Shown here in pieces: positions 1 to 7,525 of a stretch of 50,686 nucleotides of DNA. Source of the DNA: an uncultured Faecalibacterium sp. (GTDB lineage Bacteria > Bacillota > Clostridia > Oscillospirales > Ruminococcaceae). Under the pieces are notes generated by a model. That model was not told the DNA's origin and made no database searches. It saw nothing but the letters and a program-made list of their open reading frames with translations. The stretch spans positions 1 to 50,686 of the forward strand of contig CAKSWG010000014.1 of NCBI GenBank assembly GCA_934511465.1. The letters are read 5' to 3'. The first letter of the stretch is position 1. Every line of letters begins with the position of its first letter. The position numbers and the translations under genes are program-made.

Positions 1-56
1 ACTTGTGCCGAAGATAGTTCGCTGGAAACGGCGCGTGAAAATAGGTAGTCGCCGAC
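1..56 (+). rRNA. rrf: 5S rRNA, 3' end (partial)
   Basis: The first 56 bases read as the 3' part of a Firmicute 5S rRNA: GTGCCGAAGATAG, then GGAAACGGC and AATAGGTAGTCGCCG are the usual loop/helix landmarks of its 3' half. The 5' part is outside the window. A hairpin and T-run follow within 10 bases, as expected at the end of an rRNA operon. The exact 3' end is approximate. Confidence 0.82.
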
Positions 57-64
57 TTGAACAG

Positions 65-98
65 AAAGCTCTGAGATGAAAGTCTCAGGGCTTTTTTG
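65..98 (+). terminator. rRNA operon terminator
   Basis: AAAGCTCTGAGA pairs with TCTCAGGGCTTT (one G-U pair) across a 6-base loop, followed by a run of T. It closes the rRNA operon that ends at about base 56. Confidence 0.85.
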
Positions 99-149
99 TT
101 GCATAAAAATATGGCACGATTTTTGGTTGTAATGCTAATAGGTCAGGAC

Positions 150-182
150 TTGACAGAAATACTACTATGTAATACAATGTAG
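150..182 (+). promoter_or_regulatory. padR promoter with overlapping palindromic operator
   Basis: -35 TTGACA at 150-155 and -10 TACAAT at 173-178, spacer 17. A 21-bp palindrome at 162-182 has arms CTAC..TGTA and TACA..GTAG around one central base and covers the spacer and the whole -10. TGTA/TACA half-sites are the kind PadR-family repressors bind, so autoregulation by the downstream PadR gene is a natural inference. Confidence 0.75.
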
Positions 183-223
183 ATAAGCTACTACGCATTG
201 CATACTAGTGGGAAGGAGGACTT

Positions 224-556
224 ATGGAAAACAATGCACAGCTTTTAAAGGGTGTTCTGGAATATTGTGTCCTGAAATTGATTGCACAAGAGCCGACCTA
301 TGGCTATGAGATCGTGATGCATCTAAAGCAGGTTGGCTTTTCTGACTTGAGTGAAAGCACACTCTACCCACTGCTATTGCGCTTGGAACAGCAGGGAAAG
401 GTCACGGTAGAGCGCAGACCTTCGCCCAAGGGACCAAGCCGAAAATATTACGTCGTAACGGAAGAAGGAAGGCAGGCGCTTCTTGACTTCCGGCAGGATT
501 GGAGCCAGCTCTGCCAGCTGGTGGAAAAAATTTTTAAGGAGGAGCCAGATGAATAA
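224..556 (+). CDS. PadR family transcriptional regulator
   Basis: A 110-residue protein with the PadR winged-helix signature: LLKGVLEYCVLKLI near the N-terminus, then YGYEIV, ESTLYPLLLRLEQQGKV (recognition helix and start of the wing) and GPSRKYYVVTEEGRQAL. It is a compact (PadR-s1 type) member that usually represses its own operon and a neighbouring membrane protein or transporter. The start at 224 has a strong GGAAGGAGGA site. Its last 8 bases overlap the next gene (ATG at 549), so the two are co-translated. A palindrome over its promoter supports autorepression. The inducing signal is unknown. Confidence 0.93.
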   Translation: MENNAQLLKGVLEYCVLKLIAQEPTYGYEIVMHLKQVGFSDLSESTLYPLLLRLEQQGKVTVERRPSPKGPSRKYYVVTEEGRQALLDFRQDWSQLCQLVEKIFKEEPDE

Positions 557-1217
557 GTATTTTGCATTGCGAAAAACAAACCGGATGCGTACTAAGCTGC
601 TGACTGAGGAAAGTCAGGCACAGCTTAAAGAAGTGATTGGCTATCTTCGCCGGTTCAGCTGGGACTTCTGTGGCATCGAACTTATACGCAGTGATTTGCT
701 TGATATTGCCATCCAAGCCAACACTGAAAATCAGGAACTGTTTCATTCGATCTCTGACGCAAAGACCTTTGTGGATGAGGTCAAGCCCAGCTTGAAAACA
801 CTGAGAGCTGGAGATTACTTCTGGTATGTTGCACCGCTGTATTTCTTTTTTGGGTGGGGCGTGGAAGGCTTGTTGCTCTATCCGGTAATTGGAAATTGGG
901 TCTTTGAGCTTTCGGTAGGCTATCTGATGCAGCTTGTTGTTGCTTTGACCGCGTTTTGCATACTGTTCCGCAGGATGATGGAGCAGGTAGGCTTTCCACC
1001 GCGAGAGCATTGGCTGAAATATGCTGCATGGCTGGTGTTTTATATCGTAATTTTGTATGGGACGGGCTGGTTCTTTACCCAGATTGCGGGGAAGATTGTA
1101 CTGCTGCGGCTTCCGATTCTTAGCTATTCGATTTTTTGTCTGCTTCTGGGTGTGGGACTGTATGCAATCCATTTCTGGCGATATGGAAAAGACCAACGTC
1201 TGAGTGCTCGCATATAA
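549..1217 (+). CDS. PadR-linked integral membrane protein, unknown function
   Basis: 222 residues. The first ~95 residues are soluble and helical (charged, with QAQLKEVIGYLRRF and a DAKTFVDEVKPSLKTL stretch); four hydrophobic segments follow (about residues 98-118, 121-142, 157-177, 190-210). This soluble-then-4-TM layout resembles the membrane partners commonly encoded right after PadR regulators, but I do not recognise a named family with confidence. ATG 549 was chosen because GGAGG lies 5 bases upstream and it overlaps the padR stop, implying translational coupling. An earlier in-frame ATG at 483 lies inside padR and has no ribosome site. Confidence 0.85.
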   Translation: MNKYFALRKTNRMRTKLLTEESQAQLKEVIGYLRRFSWDFCGIELIRSDLLDIAIQANTENQELFHSISDAKTFVDEVKPSLKTLRAGDYFWYVAPLYFFFGWGVEGLLLYPVIGNWVFELSVGYLMQLVVALTAFCILFRRMMEQVGFPPREHWLKYAAWLVFYIVILYGTGWFFTQIAGKIVLLRLPILSYSIFCLLLGVGLYAIHFWRYGKDQRLSARI

Positions 1218-1225
1218 AATAAAAA

Positions 1226-1266
1226 GCGGCCCCGCTGCACTGTGCATAACAGTGCGGCGGGGTCGC
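1226..1266. terminator. Shared terminator between convergent genes
   Basis: An 18-bp stem (GCGGCCCCGCTGCACTGT and its complement, two G-U pairs) with a GCATA loop sits between the PadR operon and the aldolase gene. The T-rich tract is on the minus strand (TTTTTATTTT), so it mainly terminates the aldolase transcript and probably stops plus-strand transcripts less efficiently. Confidence 0.85.
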
Positions 1267-1309
1267 ATACTTTATTGGGTGGTGTACCGGTTACGATACG
1301 AGCTTCTGC

Positions 1310-2173
1310 TTAGCCCTTGCCTGCGCAGCCAAACAGCTCGATCTTCTCCTTGCACTTGGCCTCGATGGCCTTTGCGCCGGGAGCCAGCAGCTTGCGGGGA
1401 TCAAAGCCCTTGCCCTGCTGATCCTTGCCCTCTTCGATATATTTGCGGGTAGCCTCAGCAAATACCAGCTGGCACTCGGTGTTGATGTTGATTTTGGAAA
1501 CACCCAAGCTGATGGCCTTTGCGATCATCTCATCGGGAATGCCGGTGCCGCCGTGCAGAACCAGAGGAATGTTATTGGTGGCCTTGTGGATGCGGTCCAG
1601 AGCCTCGAAGTCCAGACCCTTCCAGTTTGCGGGATACACGCCGTGGATGTTGCCGATGCCGGCAGCGAGGAAGTCGATGCCCAGAGCGGTGATCTTTGCG
1701 CACTCCTCGGGGTCTGCGATCTCGCCGGAACCCACAACGCCGTCCTCGACGCCGCCGATGGAACCGACCTCGGCCTCGATGCTCAGGCCCTTAGCGTGTG
1801 CCAGAGCCACCAGCTCCTTGGTCTTTTCCACATTCTCCTCGATGGAGTAGTGGCTGCCATCGAACATGATGGAAGAGAAGCCGGCCTCGATGCAGGCCTT
1901 GCAGCCCTCATAGGTGCCGTGATCCAGATGCAGGGCAACGGGAACGGTGATGCCCATGGAATCGACCATAGCGCTGACCATGGCTGCAACGGTCTTGAAG
2001 CCGGTCATGTACTTGCCGGCACCCTCGGAAACACCCAGAATGACGGGGCTCTTCATTTCCTCGCAAGCAGTCAGAACGGATTTGGTCCACTCCAGATTAT
2101 TGATGTTGAACTGCGGCACACCATAATGGCCGTCGCGTGCTTTGATCAGCATTTCGGTTGCATTTACCAACAT
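1310..2173 (-). CDS. fba: Class II fructose-1,6-bisphosphate aldolase
   Basis: 287 residues, the usual length for the short class II (zinc) aldolases. It interconverts fructose 1,6-bisphosphate with dihydroxyacetone phosphate and glyceraldehyde 3-phosphate in glycolysis and gluconeogenesis. Visible signatures: YGVPQFNINNLEW near residue 17, HLDHGT (zinc/catalytic region, about residue 80), SIEAEVGSIGGVED (about 132), and VLHGGTGIPDE with KININTE for phosphate and metal binding. The tagatose-bisphosphate aldolase subgroup is similar; FBP aldolase is the more likely role because no tagatose or galactitol genes are nearby. Start has GGAGGTAATGAAT upstream. It is monocistronic, with its own promoter at 2255-2283 and terminator at 1226-1266. 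Confidence 0.95.
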   Translation of the reverse strand: MLVNATEMLIKARDGHYGVPQFNINNLEWTKSVLTACEEMKSPVILGVSEGAGKYMTGFKTVAAMVSAMVDSMGITVPVALHLDHGTYEGCKACIEAGFSSIMFDGSHYSIEENVEKTKELVALAHAKGLSIEAEVGSIGGVEDGVVGSGEIADPEECAKITALGIDFLAAGIGNIHGVYPANWKGLDFEALDRIHKATNNIPLVLHGGTGIPDEMIAKAISLGVSKININTECQLVFAEATRKYIEEGKDQQGKGFDPRKLLAPGAKAIEAKCKEKIELFGCAGKG

Positions 2174-2254
2174 TATTCATTACCTCCACAAAATCATTGG
2201 GGTCCTGCTCGTGCCATGCCCACATTGCGCACGGCTTAACGAACTTACAGAGTT

Positions 2255-2283
2255 AGTATACCCCAAACAGCAGGCAAAATCAA
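2255..2283 (-). promoter_or_regulatory. fba promoter
   Basis: On the minus strand TTGATT and TATACT are separated by 17 bases, about 80 bases upstream of the aldolase start codon. Confidence 0.65.
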
Positions 2284-2440
2284 TCCAAACCGGCGTTTTT
2301 CCTGCAACAATGCGGAAAACCTGCCGCTGCCGCACAGGTCGCAAAACGGAGGCTGCTCGACCTTAAAATACAAAAAACAACAAAATTCCATAAAATGCAC
2401 AACAACCGGTAGGACGACAGAAAGAAAACGGATGCGCAGG

Positions 2441-2724
2441 TTTTCAACACGAATCCACATTCGTCAAAATGATATTGGTAGATATGGCAAAAGCGGACAG
2501 GAAGCTGTTCAAAAAATTGTCATATTTCCGACTTGTATTCTACAAATTGTACGCAGAAGAAGCAAACAAGTCGAACCGGAAAGTGGAAAACCCGGTGGAA
2601 AATGTTTAATTCCACCGCCAAAACGGGCTTTGCAGCTGAACTTTTGAACGTTCTCCACAGGGTTTTCAACATGTTGAAAAATAAAGCGCCTTCTACAAAG
2701 CGTATAGCGCTTTTTTGTGGAAAA
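2441..2724. other. Cluster of DnaA-box-like 9-mers in a 740-bp gene-free stretch
   Basis: Between fba and rlmB (2284-3021) I see no credible gene. Inside it are repeated sequences close to the DnaA-box consensus TTWTNCACA: TTTTCAACA (2441-2449), AGTGGAAAA (2582-2590), GGTGGAAAA (2594-2602), TTCTCCACA (2651-2659), the 18-bp palindrome TTTTCAACATGTTGAAAA (2663-2680, two sites head to head) and TGTGGAAAA (2716-2724, exact match on the minus strand). All the others differ at one position. Flanking genes are not dnaA/dnaN, so this need not be the chromosomal origin; a DnaA-titration site or an accessory origin element is equally possible. Confidence 0.4.
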
Positions 2725-3021
2725 CTTTCTGCAATGGGCAAAACAGAGGGATATCTGCCCGGCGGGCAGGCAAAACTGATACAGGGCGGCAGAACATTTC
2801 TGCAAAAGATGCCGGAGGCCTGCCGGCAGGACCGGGCGCAAAAACTTTTGCACGGCGCGGATAAAAAACGGCAATTTGCTGGCAAACAAAGTCGGCTTAT
2901 GCTATACTTCAAGATGAGTAACCATACAATGGATCATAGCGGCGTGCGGCCGAAAGAGCGGCGCGCCTTTGGGAGAGTGCGTGCAGCGCTTTCCGGTGAT
3001 ACAACGGAAGGAGATAGCATC

Positions 3022-3831
3022 ATGGAAGAAAAGAATCAGCCGCGCCGTCCGCGCCGCAGCCCGGAAGAAAACCAGCAGAAAAACGAGAGCCTTGTCTACG
3101 GCAAAAATCCGGTGACAGAGCTGCTCAAGAGCGGTTCCGGTGTGGATACGGTGCTGATCGCTGAGGGCATGGCCCCGGCTGTGGCGGCTTATTATACCGC
3201 ACTGGCCAAAGAGGCGGGTGCCACTGTAAAGCGGGTGCATCCCAACAAGCTGCGCCTGATGACCGGCACCGAGAGCCATCAGGGTGTGGCTGCGTTTGCC
3301 AGTGAGATCGAGTACGTGACCGTGGACGATCTGATGGCCGCAGCCAAGGCCAAAGGCGAAGCACCTTTTCTGGTGCTGAGCGACGGCATTGAGGACCCGC
3401 ACAATCTGGGCGCGGTGATGCGCAGCGCACTGCTGTGCGGTGCCCACGGCATCGTGATCCCCAAGCGCGGTGGTGCATCGGTGACGCCTACCGTGATCAA
3501 GTCCAGTGCAGGCGCCGCCGAGCGTCTGCCGGTGGCCCGCGTGGCCAATATCGGCGAGACCATCCGCCGCCTGAAGGAGCAGGGCGTGTTCGTCTACTGC
3601 GCGGATATGGACGGCGTTTCGCTGCGGAAGAACAACCTCACCGGCCCCATTGCGCTGGTGCTGGGCAGCGAAGGCAGCGGCGTTTCGCAGCTGGTAAAAA
3701 AGCTGTGCGACGGCGTAGTACGGCTGGATATGGCAGCGCCGGGCACCGGCGTGGACAGCTACAATGTGTCGGTGGCTGCGGGCATTATCTTGTACGAGAT
3801 CCAGTCCCAGCGCGCAGCACAGCAGGCATAA
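3022..3831 (+). CDS. rlmB: 23S rRNA 2'-O-ribose methyltransferase, RlmB/TrmH family
   Basis: 269 residues. After a short basic N-terminal tail (EEKNQPRRPRRSPEENQQK), a substrate-binding domain begins with LVYGKNPVTELL and the C-terminal SPOUT knot carries DGIEDPHNLGAVMRSA, IVIPKRGGASVTPTV, LVLGSEGSGVSQLV and DSYNVSVAAGIILYE, the three classic TrmH-family motifs. The family methylates the 2'-O of a guanosine in 23S rRNA (G2251 in E. coli numbering) or related RNA sites. ATG 3022 is preceded by AAGGAGA; the open frame extends far upstream but without a ribosome site or homologous sequence. The next gene follows after 48 bases. Confidence 0.93.
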   Translation: MEEKNQPRRPRRSPEENQQKNESLVYGKNPVTELLKSGSGVDTVLIAEGMAPAVAAYYTALAKEAGATVKRVHPNKLRLMTGTESHQGVAAFASEIEYVTVDDLMAAAKAKGEAPFLVLSDGIEDPHNLGAVMRSALLCGAHGIVIPKRGGASVTPTVIKSSAGAAERLPVARVANIGETIRRLKEQGVFVYCADMDGVSLRKNNLTGPIALVLGSEGSGVSQLVKKLCDGVVRLDMAAPGTGVDSYNVSVAAGIILYEIQSQRAAQQA

Positions 3832-3879
3832 ACCGGTACACAGGCCGGAACCTCAATGAGATCGACAGGAGGGACAAGA

Positions 3880-6594
3880 ATGCCGAAGGATAAAAACAAC
3901 AACCGGGAAATGACCCCGGATGAAAAATTTCGCTCCTTTTTCAGCACCACGGCGGTGGATATCCCGGAAGCCATGACCCGGAGGGATGAAGAGGAGCCGG
4001 AGGAAAAGCCGCAGAAGCGGCTTGGCCTGTTTGGCCGAAGCAAGGCAAAGCAGCAGGCCGGGCAGCCCGCAGACCTGCCGCTGGAGATGCCCACCGGTGA
4101 AGTGCTGCTGGGCGGTGCCGCCGAGCCGGAACCGGAAGCAGATCTGGAACTGGTGCTGAAACCAACGGCAGACCCGGAACTTTTGCCCTTCCGGGAAGAG
4201 CCGCAGACGGAAGCGGGCGGGAAAACGCAGGAGAAAAAGCCGGAACCGGTGCCTGCTGCACCGCAGCCGGAACCGCCCGCGCCCGAACCGAAGCCGGAGC
4301 AGCCCGAACAGAGCACTGCACCGGCGGAAAAGCAGCCGGAAAAACCGAAACCGCAGAAACAAAAAAAGAGGAATCCGAAAAATGCGCCGGATGTTCTGCT
4401 GCCGCAGGAAGAGCAGGAGCAGGAAAAGATGGCTCAGCTCAAGGCCATGATCAACGGCCTGAGCGGCATGGAGCCTGCTCCGCAGGCAGAGGGAGCCGCA
4501 CCTGCTCCCGAACAGCCGGTGCCCGCTGCGCCGCAGTCTGCGCCTGAACCGGAGAGCGCACCGCTGCCGCCTGCCGTGTTTGCGTCGGTCAAAGAGACCA
4601 CTGCCGCGCCGCAGCCGCCTGCGTCTGAGGAGGAGCCGGAACCGCCGGTCAAAAAGGCTGGATTCGATTTCTTTGGCAGCGCGGAGGACGAGGAGAAGCC
4701 GCTGGCCCCCTCGGCGGATGCGCAGCCCGACAGAGAGGACACCATGAGCCTGCCGCTGATCCCACTGGACGGCGAAGGACCACAGGCACCGCAGCCGGAG
4801 CCCGCCGTGCCGCAGCCGGAACGGAAAAACGAGGCGGAGGGCGCTGCATCGCAGCCGGAAGAACAGGCCGAAACCGGCCTGCCGGAGCCGGAAGCCACAG
4901 CGGAAAAGCTGCGCCGCATGAGCGCTGAGCTGACGCTGCGCTGTGTGCTGGGCGGCATACTGGCCGTGGTGCTGCTGCACTTCGGGCTGGTGTCGGATGG
5001 GCTGCTGCCCGCGATAGCTGCGCTGGACCCGGATGCTGCACCGGCAGCGTTCTACGGCGCAAACCTGCTGCTGCTGGCCGCAAGCCTGTGCGTGGGCTTC
5101 CCGGTGCTGCGGGACGGTCTGGCCGGCATCAAGGGCCGGCCTTCGGCGGAGACAATGCCGGCGCTGGCGGCGGCGGCCGCACTGGTGCAGGCCGTTACGG
5201 CCATGCTGAACGCCAATGTCTACCGCGGCACCACCGGCATTTCGCTGCTCAGCGGCATGGCGGCACTGGGGCTGTTTCTGGCCCTGCTTGGCAGCCGCGT
5301 GATGCTGGCGGCCATCAAGGGCGGTTACGAACTTGTGACCAATGGTGTGGAGCATCAGGGGGCCTACCGCGCCAAGGACAAGGACCTGCTGCGTGCGCTG
5401 GCCCGGGATCTGGAGCAGAAGGACCCGTGGGTGCTGCTGAGCCGCCCGCTGCAAAACGCCGACGGTTTTGTGGAGCAAAGCCTGAGCGAGCGTGCCAGCG
5501 AGCGCCGTGCCCGCAAAAATTCGTACATCCTGCTGGGCGCTGCCCTGCTCAGCGGCGTGCTGTTCCTGCTGGCAGGTGCCGGGTGGAACAAGGCCACGGC
5601 GGCAATGGCCGCTGTGCTGTGCATGGGTGCGCCGCTTTCCTCGACCCTGATCGCGGGCATTGCGTCGCTGCGGCTTCAGCGTGCCGCCGCTGCGGTGGGT
5701 GCTGTGGTGCCCGGCTGGCAGGCCATTGAGCAGCTGGGCGGCATCGACACGCTGCAGATCGATGCAGACGACCTGTTCACCGCCGACAGCGCACAGCTGG
5801 AGGATATCCGCATCTTCAAGGGCGGCCGCATCGACCGCGCCATCCTGTACGCGGCCAGCATCCTGAACGAGAGCCACGGCACCTTGAAGGGCCTGTTCCG
5901 CCAGATCATCGAGGACCGCACCGACATCCTGTTCCCGGTCAAGGATCTGGAGCTGCACCATGGGCTGGGCTTCTCTGCATGGTGCGACAACAACCGCATC
6001 CTCATCGGCACCCGCCGCTATCTGGAGCAGGAGGGCGTCTCGCTGCCGGACGAAGAGTACGAGGCCCAGCACTCCAAAAACGGAGAGCTGCAAATTTTGT
6101 ATCTGGCCGTGTCCGGCAATCTGCACGCCATGTTCGTGCTCAAATATGTGGGCGGGCGCAACGTGGCGCGCGGCCTTGCGGTGCTGCAAAAGGAGAATAT
6201 CCGCCTGCTGGTCACTTGTCAGGACCCCAGCCTGACGGCCCGCCACATCACCGAGGCGTACCGCCTGCCGGAAGGCATGATCACGGTGCTGGATCAGGAG
6301 CAGTGCGGCGCCCTCAAGGCTGTGCACATGGACCCGGAGGACACCTGCTGCATGATCCATCTCAAGGGCTTTGCCAGCCTGACCGGCGGCTTGCAGGCGG
6401 CGGATCAGGCCCAGAACGCCGAGAACACCGCAACTTCGGTGCAGATGGCATCGGTGTGGTTCTCCATCCTGATCGCGGTGCTGCTTACCAGCGCCGGAAG
6501 CATCTGGGAACTTTCGGTGGCAACGGTGCTGATGTATCAGGCGGCATGGAGCGCTTTGAGCATTGCAGTGTGCGCGCTGAAGCAGCATAACTGA
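3880..6594 (+). CDS. Catalytically degenerate P-type ATPase-like membrane protein with Pro/Glu-rich N-terminus
   Basis: 904 residues. Residues ~30-345 are low-complexity, rich in Pro, Glu and Ala, and probably disordered, with two short aromatic patches (EKFRSFFST and AGFDFFGS). From residue 351 the protein follows the layout of a P1B-type (heavy-metal) ATPase: four hydrophobic segments, a short cytoplasmic loop, two more segments, a large cytoplasmic domain, and two final segments. GWQAIEQLGGIDTLQIDADD lines up with the canonical stretch before the phosphorylation site, but DKTGTLT is replaced by DADDLFT (D628), the CPC-type ion motif by CMGAP (C581), TGD by TCQD (779-782), and GDGxND is absent (MIHLKGFASL, 825 on). 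The TGE actuator motif is also missing. It therefore looks unable to form the phosphoenzyme. ATG 3880 is chosen for its AGGAGGG site. Not a decayed gene: the frame is intact throughout. Confidence 0.85.
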   Translation: MPKDKNNNREMTPDEKFRSFFSTTAVDIPEAMTRRDEEEPEEKPQKRLGLFGRSKAKQQAGQPADLPLEMPTGEVLLGGAAEPEPEADLELVLKPTADPELLPFREEPQTEAGGKTQEKKPEPVPAAPQPEPPAPEPKPEQPEQSTAPAEKQPEKPKPQKQKKRNPKNAPDVLLPQEEQEQEKMAQLKAMINGLSGMEPAPQAEGAAPAPEQPVPAAPQSAPEPESAPLPPAVFASVKETTAAPQPPASEEEPEPPVKKAGFDFFGSAEDEEKPLAPSADAQPDREDTMSLPLIPLDGEGPQAPQPEPAVPQPERKNEAEGAASQPEEQAETGLPEPEATAEKLRRMSAELTLRCVLGGILAVVLLHFGLVSDGLLPAIAALDPDAAPAAFYGANLLLLAASLCVGFPVLRDGLAGIKGRPSAETMPALAAAAALVQAVTAMLNANVYRGTTGISLLSGMAALGLFLALLGSRVMLAAIKGGYELVTNGVEHQGAYRAKDKDLLRALARDLEQKDPWVLLSRPLQNADGFVEQSLSERASERRARKNSYILLGAALLSGVLFLLAGAGWNKATAAMAAVLCMGAPLSSTLIAGIASLRLQRAAAAVGAVVPGWQAIEQLGGIDTLQIDADDLFTADSAQLEDIRIFKGGRIDRAILYAASILNESHGTLKGLFRQIIEDRTDILFPVKDLELHHGLGFSAWCDNNRILIGTRRYLEQEGVSLPDEEYEAQHSKNGELQILYLAVSGNLHAMFVLKYVGGRNVARGLAVLQKENIRLLVTCQDPSLTARHITEAYRLPEGMITVLDQEQCGALKAVHMDPEDTCCMIHLKGFASLTGGLQAADQAQNAENTATSVQMASVWFSILIAVLLTSAGSIWELSVATVLMYQAAWSALSIAVCALKQHN

Positions 6595-6625
6595 GAAGAG
6601 CTCTTAAAATAAATAGGAATTATTC

Positions 6626-6654
6626 TTGATTTAAAGAAGCAAATGTGGTATACT
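6626..6654 (+). promoter_or_regulatory. Rubrerythrin promoter
   Basis: TTGATT and TATACT with a 17-base spacer, about 110 bases upstream of the rubrerythrin start. The leader between them has a small GATCGGTCGATC dyad but no recognisable riboswitch. Confidence 0.7.
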
Positions 6655-6762
6655 CTGTTCAGAACCTGAGCAAAGGGCAACAGAAAAGCTGCTGCCTTTG
6701 AATGATACAGCCGGGATCGGTCGATCCTTGGTAAGAGCTTGTATTTTTGAAAGGAGAGCACC

Positions 6763-7302
6763 ATGGAACTGAAGGGCACCAAGACGGAGAAAAACCTGAT
6801 GGAAGCATTTGCAGGCGAGAGTCAGGCACGCAACAAGTATACCTTCTTTGCCAGTATGGCCAGGAAAGAGGGCTACGAGCAGCTGGCCGCTATCTTTGAG
6901 GAGACTGCCGGCAACGAGAAGGAACATGCAAAGATCTGGTTCAAGCTGTTGTGCGGCGGCGCCATCCCCGATACCCTGACCTGTCTGGATATGGCGGCAG
7001 GCGGCGAGCACGACGAGTGGACCGAGATGTACCCCCGCATGGCCAAAGAGGCCAAGGAAGAAGGCTTCCCCCAGATCGCGGCTCTGTTCACCATGGTGGC
7101 ACAGATCGAGAAGGAGCACGAGGAACGTTACCGTGCTCTGGCCGACAACCTGAAAAACAGCAAGGTCTTTGCACGTGAGGAGCAGCAGGTGTGGCAGTGC
7201 CGGAACTGCGGCTATACCTATATCGGCAAGTCCGCACCGCTCAAGTGCCCAGTGTGCGCACATCCCCAGAGCTACTTTGAACTGAAAAAGATCAACTACT
7301 AA
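6763..7302 (+). CDS. rbr: Rubrerythrin (peroxide-reducing diiron protein)
   Basis: 179 residues, the normal size of two-domain rubrerythrins. The N-terminal four-helix bundle carries the diiron ligands: [27 protein letters not shown] and [10 protein letters not shown]; the C-terminal rubredoxin-like domain has [10 protein letters not shown] and [11 protein letters not shown] (two CxxC pairs holding an Fe(SCys)4 site). In obligate anaerobes it reduces hydrogen peroxide to water using electrons from rubredoxin and NADH, in the cytoplasm. It has its own promoter and terminator, so it is a single-gene unit, typical of an oxidative-stress gene. Start preceded by AAAGGAGAGC. Confidence 0.96.
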   Translation: MELKGTKTEKNLMEAFAGESQARNKYTFFASMARKEGYEQLAAIFEETAGNEKEHAKIWFKLLCGGAIPDTLTCLDMAAGGEHDEWTEMYPRMAKEAKEEGFPQIAALFTMVAQIEKEHEERYRALADNLKNSKVFAREEQQVWQCRNCGYTYIGKSAPLKCPVCAHPQSYFELKKINY

Positions 7303-7327
7303 GCTTTAAAACACAAAGGCAGACCAG

Positions 7328-7364
7328 CGCCGCTGCGTCCGGGAACGGATGCGGCGGCGTTTTG
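7328..7364 (+). terminator. Rubrerythrin terminator
   Basis: A 14-bp stem, CGCCGCTGCGTCCG against CGGATGCGGCGGCG (two G-U pairs), GGAA tetraloop, then TTTTG. Confidence 0.85.
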
Positions 7365-7438
7365 TACAAAATTGAAAAAGAGATTTTGGCACTCCCCACA
7401 AAATAAGGCTCCTGCGCGCCGCAGAGCACACAAAAAAC

Positions 7439-7467
7439 TTGACCCGGTTTTGCGCTGCGTGTAAAAT
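7439..7467 (+). promoter_or_regulatory. Promoter of the Ig-like secreted protein gene
   Basis: TTGACC and TAAAAT separated by 17 bases, 59 bases upstream of the start codon. Confidence 0.7.
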
Positions 7468-7525
7468 AATACGAAGATAAGAGCAATTGGACCGTTTGTG
7501 AGAACAGGCAGGGAGGGCAGTGCCC

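Noticed and set aside
2441..2724. Definite chromosomal origin (oriC)
   Set aside because: DnaA-like boxes are present, but dnaA/dnaN/rpmH are not adjacent and only one box matches consensus exactly, so I left it as a finding only.
2284..3021. Protein-coding gene in the gap between fba and rlmB
   Set aside because: Open frames exist on both strands but none has a ribosome site or protein-like sequence; the upstream extension of rlmB lacks similarity to the family.
3853..6588. A 900-codon open frame antisense to the P-type-ATPase-like gene
   Set aside because: It mirrors the sense gene almost exactly, gives a His/Gln/Arg-rich composition typical of antisense GC-rich frames, and has no ribosome site or recognisable domain.
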